Assembly: GCA_949775045.1 (NCBI GenBank)
Contig: OX459099.1
Location: 6,826,139 to 6,890,138 of the forward strand
DNA from: Metridium senile
Taxonomy: Eukaryota; Cnidaria; Anthozoa; Actiniaria; Metridiidae
DNA: 64,000 nt
Direction: 5' to 3'
Both the position numbers and the translations under genes were made by a program. Shown one piece after another: positions 55,501 through 64,000 of this stretch (position 1 is the first letter of the stretch; the number at the start of each line of letters is the position of its first letter). The notes under the pieces were generated by a model, which did no database searches, was not told the origin of the DNA, and saw only the letters and a list, made by a program, of their open reading frames with translations.

Positions 55501-57226
55501 GGTGTATTTTTTTATGTATTCTTTTTTAATCTATAAGTCCATTGTTCTCGCTAAAGCGTATGTTTACAACATTGGAAAACACTTTATAAAAGGCGATCAA
55601 AACAGAAATATTTTCAGATTGCTTTTTATCTTGCGTTTTAGACTACTCACTTCGACAGTTGTACGAGTCCCAGTAGAAATCTGGTACACAAACTTTGCCA
55701 GGACAAGGATTGGACGAACATGGATTCTGTGAAAGCAAACAAATACAGTTCTCTCAACAAGTTTAAAAATATTTCTACTGTCAATCATAAAATAATCTTG
55801 AGTGGTTGTAAATTAAACATTTCTATTTGTACCTTGATAGGACAGTAGTCGGAGCCTTGCTGATCTATGACGTCATCTGGGTGTGTCACGTGATCGAATT
55901 CATTCAACTCACACGTTCTGATTTGTCGTTCCACGGGACCCAAGTTGTACGATATACATCTGTCGTCATGGTAACATTTGTTCTGACATTGTTCCAATCC
56001 GGGTGCGAGCATTCTAAAGGTGCTGATCACGTGACCTCTAAATTTTTTATTGTTGATACAAGGGAGATATTCCAGATCTTTAGAGCCATCTTTACCTGTA
56101 AGGAATGAAAGTGTAAGCGCATTGAGACAATGTCCAAGTTGATACTTGCACTTCAGTTATAGATTTATAAATTGTTTTTTTTTATGAAGATTTGCAACAC
56201 TCGTCACGGACATGATTTCTTTTGTAAATTTCTCATTAAATATGCATAGGTGTTTTTATTATTATTTGAAATCACTTTTTGGTTTGTTGTAAGCTTACCT
56301 TATAAAACTTTATCATCATTTTTTGATATTCAGTAAATGATATCGAAACATTTGCAGTTTTATCCCTTCATTATATAAATTATTCTATGCTGCACTTAAG
56401 AATTATTTTCGTGTAAAACTGGTGGACGGGAAAATACGATTCGACTGATTCGACGTGTGGACGCAGATATTTTTTTAATACGGAGGAAAAAATAAGCGTT
56501 TTTAAAATTGTCTATATACGAGTTGAGAGCGGCCCTAACAGTGAACGTGATTGTGTTGTGTTGATGTGTTATCATCATGCAGTAATACTGATTTTAAAAG
56601 TAAATCCGTGACGCCGGAATTATGAAAATTATAGCCGGAATAAAATTGAAATATGAATACTAATTGTTTTTTTTTTTTTAATTAGAATTAACTTAATTAG
56701 CCGGTACGTTAGTTTGAACCATGAAAACACTAATTATATCAATAAAAACGACTTCACTAAGAAATAATGATATTTGATCATATGATGATTTTAGCGTTTT
56801 ACTATTTTCTGGATTTGGAAAACGATTTTGTAGACAAGTACTGAAAAACTGATTGCTTCGAGCAAGGACACCTTGCAAATGTTTCTAGTATTCAAAATAA
56901 TGCCAAACTTGTGCCTGGTGTCCTTGCTCGAAGCAATCAGTTTTTCTTACTTGTCTACAACTGAACGTTTTCCAAATCCAAAAAATAGTAAAACGCTAAA
57001 ATCATCATATGAAATATCATATTCTTTCTTAGTCAAGTCGTTTTTATTGATATAATTAGTGTTTTCATGGTTCAAACTAATTGTGTTATCAAATCGTGTT
57101 ACAAATATCAACGTACCGATGTCATCATGAAATAAGACAAAGATGAAACAAGATGAATTTACCTTCAACAAGCTTCATTGTAAGGAAAATGCACCAGAGT
57201 ACAACCAAAACATCGTGGCCATCCAT
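49597..57226 (-). CDS. Lectin gene D: secreted PAN-EGF-TSP1-fibrinogen protein, intact
   Basis: Exons: 57226-57163 (signal peptide [21 protein letters not shown]), 56095-55833 (PAN), 55726-55651 (EGF-like), 54048-53896 (TSP1), 53536-53451, 50691-50412 and 49853-49597 (fibrinogen domain). 392 codons with canonical splice sites and the same phases as gene C. It differs from C at only a few residues outside exon 1, for example Asp for Gly in the [11 protein letters not shown] region and Trp for Ser near the end of the TSP1 exon. It shares with C the loss of the first PAN cysteine. Intron 1 (1.07 kb) is compact, contains a complete large palindrome and leads to the gene's own exon 1. Introns carry the same MITEs, LINE, 20-bp minisatellite and integrase relic as gene C. 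Predicted secreted recognition lectin. Confidence 0.87.
50819..51270. mobile_element. TTAA-flanked MITE 1 (gene D)
   Basis: Duplicate of 37417-37868, with TTAA on both sides and GTAATGATGTGTGTAAGAA / complement termini. Confidence 0.75.
51275..51603. mobile_element. TTAA-flanked MITE 2 (gene D)
   Basis: Duplicate of 37873-38202. The terminal inverted repeat now has one substitution (GATGTTTCC). Confidence 0.7.
51693..53216 (+). mobile_element. LINE (CR1/L2/Jockey-like) truncated copy in gene D
   Basis: Counterpart of 38278-39809. It lacks the 5-bp insertion, so the RT part is open from 51708 to 52547 (279 codons) with [29 protein letters not shown] and FADDTKL. The frame still fails at 52545, before YCSQVWAP. 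Ends with TAAATAAATAAATA. G-tract at 53126-53138. Confidence 0.85.
54090..54572. repeat. 20-bp minisatellite in gene D (about 23 units)
   Basis: Same unit as at 40680, with more copies and two places where the register breaks (GGAATTCGG near 54190, GGATTTCG near 54318). The array length differs from gene C despite the recent duplication. Confidence 0.95.
54707..55312 (+). pseudogene. Relic of a cnidarian integrase-domain transposon gene (gene D intron)
   Basis: Positions 54707-54853 form an open 48-codon frame, [18 protein letters not shown] then [16 protein letters not shown], a zinc-ribbon-like N-terminus. 55087-55300 holds the helix-turn-helix part ([26 protein letters not shown]), with a frame break before [16 protein letters not shown]. 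No rve catalytic domain remains. Confidence 0.55.
56713..57082. repeat. Large palindrome in intron 1 of gene D
   Basis: Inverted repeat with arms of about 160 bp around a loop of about 40 bp. The left arm begins GTTTGAACCATGAAAACAC and the right arm ends GTGTTTTCATGGTTCAAAC. The arm ends next to the loop read TTGCTTCGAGCAAGGACACC and its complement. Gene A (25255-25430) has only the right-arm sequence. Confidence 0.9.
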
Positions 57227-57308
57227 GACAAGACTTTGTTATTTTTATCTTGATCAAGTGATGTATTGTTGAAAGTTTACTAAAGTGAGTTAATACATTA
57301 TGTCTTAA

Positions 57309-57334
57309 GCAATATAATCAGCCAATCAATGGCC
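57309..57334 (-). promoter_or_regulatory. Putative core promoter of gene D
   Basis: CCATTGATTGGCTGATTATATTGC on the minus strand, about 85-110 nt before the ATG. Confidence 0.4.
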
Positions 57335-57738
57335 AAGTAATGTTCCTCTTCAGTGTCGAACGTCTGGTTTGCATCAAAATGTGAGTTAATCAATATTGTA
57401 TTTCTTAACGAAGATTCATTACGGCTAAAAACAACCAATCAATGACCATTCCCTGCTGCTCATCTAACTCCATCTGCGTAGGTCAAGGTCATTAACATTG
57501 TACACCAAACAAATATGTTAACACACTATAAGAAATGTCACGTGACACCATGCACATCAGTTCGCTCTAAATGATAAATCCTGATCAAAAAACTTTACAT
57601 CAAATAATATCTTGATCCTAGAAAATCTAGAACTTCTGATCCCTGGCCCACAAAATCTGATCCGATCATGAATTACCCCAAAAATCAATACATTCTAGAG
57701 ATAGATATAGACATAGACATTATTTATTTAGTACTAAA

Positions 57739-58220
57739 GGCCCAGGCAAACGGTTTCAACATTTGCTTCAACATCCGTTTGATTTTGTTGAATGGCAATG
57801 TTTAAACGCTTTTAAATTCTTTCAACATCAATTTAACATCGATTCAACACGTTTCAACAATGTTGAAAGAGTTTATAGTGCGACTCGCCGTACCGTAGTT
57901 ACCTACAAAAACTTTTGATGAATTTTTGACATTATTTTGACATTTAATTCATCTCAATCGGACCAATTACAGACATCAAAGTATCTAAAGTCTCCGCCTC
58001 TGATCGATATTAACTCCGCCTCTCGATATATACGTGTATCTGATTGGTCCGATTGAGATGAAAAAATGTCAAAATAATGTCAAAAATTCATCAAACGTTT
58101 TTGTAGGTGACTACGGTACGCCGAGTCGCACTGTAAAAGCGTTCAAACATTGCCATTCAACAAAATCGAAAGGATGTTAAAGCAAGTGTTGAAACCGTTT
58201 GCCCGCGGGCGTCCTAGGCC
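57739..58220. mobile_element. Mutator-like foldback MITE (482 bp)
   Basis: Arms of about 200 bp, starting near GGCAAACGGTTTCAACA at both ends, with inner blocks TGACATTATTTTGACATTT and CTCAATCGGACCAAT. Flanked by an identical 10-bp duplication TAGTACTAAA (57729-57738, 58221-58230). Paralogous upstream regions (33540, 48370) have a single TAGTACTAAA. Long TIRs with a 9-10-bp duplication fit Mutator-like elements. Confidence 0.8.
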
Positions 58221-58230
58221 TAGTACTAAA

Positions 58231-58835
58231 AAATGAAAAGTGAAAGAAAAACAAAAACAAGAACGACTTAACGACTAACAGACTGTCATTATTTAACAAT
58301 TTACAGGATCAGACAATCATATTATTGATGGGATTTTACGTATATTAATACGAAGATATTACCTGATATAATTCTGATCCCTGATCCACAACATCTTGAA
58401 ATTCGGATCCCTATACCCCAAAAATCTGATAATGGTGGCCCATACCTCAACAAATCTATACATTCTGATTTCTGACCCCAAACATTTAGACGATTTTGAC
58501 TCAGTAACGCAGCTACGTCAGCTGCAGCTACGGTGGTTCTTTTTTCTATTAACGTCACCGCGCTGCCACGCCACACACGTCTCCATTCGCAGGTATAAAT
58601 CAATTGTGTAAGATTTTCTAAGCTTTCGTGAAGCATGAACAGCTTTTCATTTTTTTTTAAACGTGATTTGTAACCATTTGGGTTCTTTTTAAACTATTTG
58701 TTTTCATCATCTACCACTGCAACAACTTGTTATACAACACATACATATACAACCAAAATATTCTGCGAATAAATCGATAACAATTAGAAAAGAAATACCG
58801 ACATCCTTTGCAGGTTTCAGCGTTAGGGCTATACT
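58231..58835. other. Spacer between gene D upstream region and gene E 3' end
   Basis: No gene. It contains direct repeats of TCTGATCCCTG / CCCCAAAAATC-like sequence (also at 57620-57690) and a short block matching 35330-35460 of the segmental duplication, without the SINE. Confidence 0.6.
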
Positions 58836-59100
58836 GACATATTAGCCTACGTTGCAGACGTCTTAGTTCAAACGTCGCATCTCACATGTGCCCAATCTAA
58901 TTGTTTGAATTCATTTGCATTAGCCATGATCTGTTCCATGCCCCTATAATGTGGAAATTCTGATTCCTTACATCAAAATCTGGCAATATATATCTTTTAT
59001 TTTTCCCACTTTAATAACACAAACCCATCCCGGGACAGCGATTCCTCTCTAGTCCTTATGCTTTTAATTATGTCCTCAAAACAAAAACAAGACAATAGAG
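58836..59100. repeat. Cluster spacer module, copy 7
   Basis: Full-length spacer copy preceding the gene E 3' UTR. Confidence 0.8.
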
Positions 59101-59113
59101 TGATAGCAGTGCT

Positions 59114-59119
59114 TTTATT
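59114..59119 (-). terminator. Poly(A) signal of lectin gene E
   Basis: AATAAA on the minus strand about 505 nt after the stop, same context as gene A. Confidence 0.6.
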
Positions 59120-59404
59120 AGATAAATGATCAAACCATTTATACATGTCTATAATCTTACAATGCTATCGTGCAATACTACATGGTATTATTTCGTGTTA
59201 GTAGCTCAAAGGCTCTAACTTCAACGTGCTGATGAGTCAGGCATTAACGAATGTGTTCCTTCTCCTCCCCACACTGGTCCCGTAGAGGTTTTTGTACATA
59301 CTCTATACCAGGGAAGATTTTATAGACCTTTATTATGTACATATCTATTTTGACTGATAAATGTGTAAAGTAATGTGCATATCATATCAAACCAGTGCTA
59401 GTGC

Positions 59405-59575
59405 TTAGATAGAATGAAGCAAACCTCCGCAGCCCCCTCCCCCTTTGGGCCTCTACGTACGCAGGGTAACACGAAACAAACCTCCCCAGCCCCTCCCCTT
59501 AGGGCCTCTACGCAGGGTAAAACGAAGCTAACCTCCGAGCCCCCTCCCCTTAGGGCCTCTACGCAGGCTAAACTA
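59405..59575. repeat. Degenerate minisatellite in 3' UTR of gene E
   Basis: Three to four units related to the 52-bp EEP minisatellite (CCCCAGCCCCTCCCC, TTAGGGCCTCTACGC). Confidence 0.75.
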
Positions 59576-59623
59576 AGAAAAGAAAGAAAATAATGGGTTT
59601 CCAGTGCACGGTGGAGGAGCCGC

Positions 59624-60374
59624 CTAGGTTTGTCGTATTTTCATCTCTGCTGTTTTGGCTGAGTAATAGTAACCTTTCCATGTTTTCCAGTTAATACCAT
59701 TGGCATAGGATGAATGACTGCCATTCAAGTACAAACCATTCAAGTTTGATTTATGGCACGCCGTATACCACCAGGCTCCTTTGTACTTCACAGCACAACT
59801 TTCAGCATCTTTGTCGTGGTCGCGGTCTTTGGTCGAGAATGGTTGATTGGCTTGGCCTATTAGGGAGTCTCCTGCATTACCTAGCAACATACCAAAACAA
59901 ATTGATTTATATAGCGCTTATATATTTTACAATGAAATTGGCACTACTTAATAATTAACCCTAATAGTGTAATGGCAAAGCACTAACAATATTATGGCTA
60001 CGTACATACAACCACCTGCAAACAACCTTGAATCGCTAGACACAAGCTTAACTTAGGGACCGAGCAATATTTTCAGGGGGGGCTGGTGCACTTTGAATTT
60101 CTCTTGTACAAATTTTTGTGACCCCTTTCCCTGAAGAGCCCTTTGTCTCATTAACTATTTTTTCTCAGCTTTCTGACAAGAACTAAATCATTTTAAGTTC
60201 CTTACTCTGTTGAGTTTTTAAAGTGTTTAATTTACGTCTACTTAGAAAAGACTCTTACTCAACGGGGTAGTCTCTACCAGCTTAGCCAAGATGACAAATG
60301 CATGTAGTCAAAAAATAAATATAAGGATATATTGGATATAAGAGCGACCATATTCCACGTTATGACTTTAATGA

Positions 60375-60437
<63 letters not shown>

Positions 60438-60527
60438 AATTGATTGGTTGATTGGTTGATTGATTGATTGGTTGATTGGTTGATTGATTGATTGATTGAT
60501 TGAATGATTGATTGATTGGTTGATTGG

Positions 60528-60596
<69 letters not shown>

Positions 60597-63210
60597 ATCT
60601 CTCACCTCCATCGTAATTTCCAAGACTCAACTTGTAATTGTTGGGTTCATCGCTCACAGCAAAATAATCGTACTCTGCATAGTCGCTTTCTAGATCAACA
60701 CGAAGACGATTGCGAATCTGGTGGGTCAGTCGGTAGATTTTGTCAAGTCCTAACCAGAATTCACCTGCTAGATTACCAAACCCATCCTTGTAGTCCTGCC
60801 ATCCTCGATAGAAGTCTACTGAACCATCTTTTCTTTTCTGGATAACTGTCCATCCACCGCCATCGGTTAGTTGATCACAGTAATACTACAGAAATAGATG
60901 ATAATAATTTGTACAACGAGATTCACATCAACAATAAATAATACAATGAATTATAAATAAATAATGATAAATAATAATTGGACAAAAACATCCCATATAT
61001 GAAAGCACGATTTAAAAATAAATGTTTTCACTTTGTTACAACTATTCGCTGAGAGGTGAATATTGATATACTCTGATAAGCCATACATACCTCAGTATCT
61101 CCATTGTCAGAAGGGAAAGTGTACACGCCACTTATTCTACAGCCACATTCTGAAGCATCGGAACAGTTCTTTGGTACTACAGGGTAAGAAGCCGGTATCA
61201 ATATGGAACTCATTGTTAAGCACTCACCAAGATCATTATCGTATACTGATAAATAAACTATTCTTATTTACTTACTTTTTTCATAGACTTTCTTGTCGTC
61301 ACTCTCATGGTGATGTGATTCGGGGCAATCTGACGCTGTTGCATTTGTAAACGGGTTACGACAGAAACGTACACGAGATCGAGTCGTGGGACATTTGCAC
61401 CATGGACTCCACTGACTCCATATACCATCTGGAAATAAATATTGGTGACCATATCTATATTCAGTGTATTTTTTCGTATGTATTCTTTTTTAATCTATAA
61501 GTCAATTGTTCTCGCTAAAGCGTATGTTTACAACATTGGAAAACACTTTTTCTTAAAAACTTCTAAAGGCGATCAAAACAGAAATATTTTCACATTAGTT
61601 TTTATCTTGCGTTTTAGACAACTCACTTCGACAGTTGTACGAGTCCCAGTCGAAGTCTGGCACACAAACTTTGCCAGAAGGACAAGGATTGGACGAACAT
61701 GGATTCTGTGAAAACAAACACATACAACACATGAGTTCCCTCAACAAGATTAAAAAATATTTCTACTGTCAATCATCATACCCAGAAATTCTCTACAGTC
61801 AGCGGTTCGGGGTAATTTCGCGGGCTCATACAGAACGTAAGCAATGCGCATGCGCATTAATGTGTAATTAACTATTTTATGCCATTCTCTTAGCACAGGA
61901 TATGGCATTTTTACAGCAAAAAGAGGCTTGTTATTTGACTTGCATGCATACCTTAGTTCAGGCTCAGACAACTGTAATTTTTCTTTAAATTTTGATATCG
62001 TTGAGGCGTCTATTACATCTGACATTTTTTTTTTAATTTTGAAATTTGTAATTCGCGCCAAATAAACCCGCGAATTTTTCACCATAGGAACCCCAAAAGA
62101 TTTTAGGCGAGGCTACTAAGCTTTAAACAAGAAAACATGGCCGATCAAGTCGTGCAAATCGATTCTCTACGTTTCAAATGTAAAATATATCGACTTGAAC
62201 TGTAAGTTTTACGCCTTGTGAGGTGAGAAAACAATGCAAAATTTCTCTAAAAGGGATTGAGACACTGGAAATGAAGAGTAGTTATCGTTTCTTGGCAAAA
62301 AATCGCGTTTATTGATGTGGTTTCAAGAGTAGATTGGTCTACATGAAAGGAATCTCAACAGTAAATGTTCTTATCTGTGGCACCACGAAGAGGCAATGAT
62401 GTTCAAGAACGCTATGGCGGCCTACAGCTATATTGGTGTCTTTTAAAACTGATTTTTGAACAACTTTGAACTTGAAAATACCATATTTTATATCGCAATA
62501 TCAATGTCAATACATCGATGTACAATTTACGATTTGTGGACCTCAAAAGTTTGAAAGTTAAAGCGTTGTTTTAAGGACTTTATTATCACCAAGTGACAGT
62601 GGTTTCTAAAGAACTCTATGGCGGCTTATGGCTATATCGGACTCTTTTTCATGTCCTTTTTTTGAACAACTTTGGACTTAAAATTAACTTTTATTCTATC
62701 GCCATACGAAAGTTAAAACGTCAATCTACTGTTTACGATTTGTGGAAAAAGTGGAACATCGATAACAAAAGAAATATTTCAAGAATAAATAAAAGGTACA
62801 TACATTTCTTTGTAATTTTTGTGTCTATTTCTGAATGAAACTAACTCGGCCAAATGGTCAATGCGCATGCGCGGCGCCATGCTGTATTAGATTTCTGGAA
62901 ATGAAAAAAATCTTGAGTGATTGTAAATTAAACATTTCTATTTGTACCTTGATAGGACAGTAGTCGGAGCCTTGCTGATCTATGACGTCATCGGGGTGTG
63001 TCACGTGATCCAGGTCATTCAATTCACACGTTCTGATTTGTTCTTCTACAGGACCCAAGTTGTATGATATACATCTGTTGTCAAGGAAACACTTAACCTC
63101 ACAGTCTTCATATCCGGGTGCGAGCATTCTGAAGGTGCTGATCACGTGACCTCTAAATTTTTTATTGTTGATGCAGGGGAGATATTTCAGATTTCTGCAG
63201 CCATTTTTAC
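59624..63210 (-). CDS. Lectin gene E: PAN-EGF-TSP1-fibrinogen gene, exons 2-7 (5' end outside window)
   Basis: Exons: 63210-62948 (PAN), 61705-61627 (EGF-like, with one extra codon: CPSGKVC), 61428-61276 (TSP1, WSQWSPW), 61176-61091, 60885-60606 and 59880-59624 (fibrinogen domain). Phases are identical to A-D and all splice sites are canonical, including GTGAG after exon 6 where gene A is mutated. The PAN part diverges more than the rest ([10 protein letters not shown], then [13 protein letters not shown]), so E is an older branch or its PAN domain changes faster. The signal-peptide exon was not found up to 64000 and should lie just beyond. The fibrinogen domain keeps [24 protein letters not shown] and [10 protein letters not shown], and ends MKIRQT. 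Predicted secreted lectin. Confidence 0.85.
60370..60596. repeat. (TTGA)n microsatellite next to exon 6 of gene E
   Basis: About 56 tetranucleotide units with TTGG and TTAA interruptions. The orthologous array is about 155 bp in A and only about 25 bp in C and D. Confidence 0.95.
61779..62897. mobile_element. 1.1-kb insertion in gene E with two divergent first-exon-like starts
   Basis: Splits the intron between the EGF-like and PAN exons; the other paralogues read straight through (TCAATCATAAAATAATCTT). Imperfect inverted ends: CCAGAAATTCTCTACAG at the left, and the right end complement CCAGAAATCTAATACAG. Inside, minus-strand [25 protein letters not shown] (ATG at about 62022) ends at a GTATGC donor, and + strand [15 protein letters not shown] (ATG 62139) ends at GTAAGT. 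NRF1-like GCGCATGCGC lies near both ends (about 61846 and 62864). The proteins are not recognised. Confidence 0.5.
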
Positions 63211-64000
63211 CTGTAAGGAATGAAAGTGTAAGTGCAATTGAGACAATGTCCAAGCTGATACTTGCACTTTATAAAACTAATATACAAATTAGGTAATACC
63301 TAATAGCGGAGCTCCCAGTTTAAATTTTTCTTACAACATCAAGATGTGCATGTAAATAGTTTTTGTGCACAGGCCATGCCCAATCTAAACTGTAATTATT
63401 TTAGTTACGTAACCGTTAAAGACAACTACAAAATCATAGATATAGGTGGAACGGACTTTTAATTTTATTTTCTTCATGAGCAAATATATATAATAATCTG
63501 CGATATATATATTTTCGATTAAAAGTTAAAAATCTTATTTATCACGCATACAACGTACCAAATTTTTCAATAATTTTATGCTCAAATTATGAAAAAGGTT
63601 TTTTGTGTGCATAATGAATTATTAACTAAAAACCCAATCCAAACCATTTTTATTTTTAAAATATGAACCTAGAAAAATCTCGATATCACTATAACGTTTC
63701 TAGAAAAACAAAATTAGGGGTATCCACGCGTTTTTGAAAGATATGAATTTTTAGATTTTCCTTTTTGATGGAGGTCAAATCACACGTGACAGCGTGACTT
63801 TGTGTCACGACACGGCGTGCATGATCTAGAATCCCATTGGCGTGTCGACGGCCAAGGGAAGCCCAACAGATATCACGAGCAGTAGTCGACACAGGAAGCC
63901 CAAGCGACGAACAATTGCATGCGCGCGTTGCAAACGCCAAGGCACCTTCAAATTCGCTTCAAACACAAGACAAAACGCTGAGAAAAATCAAGATTTTGAG
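63211..64000. other. Start of intron 1 of gene E
   Basis: AT-rich non-coding DNA, with a GC-richer segment at 63770-63950 containing CGTGACAGCGTGAC. No signal-peptide exon and no known repeat were recognised. Confidence 0.5.

Noticed and set aside
62858..63253. Alternative signal peptide directly upstream of the PAN exon of gene E
   Set aside because: The hydrophobic in-frame stretch begins at TTG, not ATG, and a conserved acceptor AG lies between it and the exon.

Overview
This window looks like intron-rich, AT-rich animal nuclear DNA, most likely from a cnidarian (probably an anthozoan). That assignment is inferred from three things: secreted PAN/TSP1/fibrinogen-domain lectin genes, a SINE with a Nin-like central domain, and a mix of BEL/Pao, CR1/L2-like LINE, Penelope-like, KIAA1958/Crypton-like and integrase-gene relics. 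No bacterial-type operons, rRNA or functional tRNA genes were seen.

Layout. (1) Positions 1-17130 hold three tandem units of about 4.1 kb. Each carries a hairpin, a 52-bp minisatellite, a TATA box and an intronless 331-codon gene for a membrane-anchored endonuclease/exonuclease/phosphatase (EEP, TDP2-like) protein on the + strand, then CGATCG-rich repeats, a second hairpin and a spacer. Units 2 and 3 are intact. Unit 1 is a pseudogene whose downstream spacer was hit by a 5.9-kb BEL/Pao retrotransposon (2739-8641, 5-bp target duplication) and whose following spacer carries a 455-bp KIAA1958/Crypton-like element. (2) Positions 17593-64000 hold five tandem minus-strand paralogues, called A to E here. 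Each has seven exons with the same splice phases and encodes signal peptide, PAN/apple, short EGF-like segment, thrombospondin type 1 repeat and fibrinogen C-terminal domain (about 391-393 aa). C and D are intact, E is intact but loses exon 1 past the window edge, B has a nonsense codon, and A has two splice-site lesions.

The two arrays are linked. The spacer and poly(A)-bearing 3' UTR of the lectin genes also occur downstream of each EEP unit, including two orphan copies with no lectin gene attached, and the minisatellite beside the EEP promoters also lies in the 3' UTRs of A, B and E. The whole window therefore reads as one repeatedly recombining cluster. C and D result from a recent duplication of about 13.4 kb. 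Gene C appears to be a recombinant, with exons 2-7 of the D type and exon 1, promoter and upstream DNA of the B type.

The introns and spacers act as an insertion record. Comparing paralogous filled and empty sites gives the ends of many elements: BEL, a TIR element of 1429 bp carrying an 81-bp repeat array, a Mutator-like foldback with a 10-bp target duplication, two adjacent TTAA-targeted MITEs, a tRNA-derived SINE, LINE fragments, an integrase-gene relic and several foldbacks. Functionally, the lectin family probably makes secreted recognition proteins. The EEP proteins are predicted membrane-tethered phosphodiesterases of unknown substrate. No pathway link between the two is shown by the sequence.
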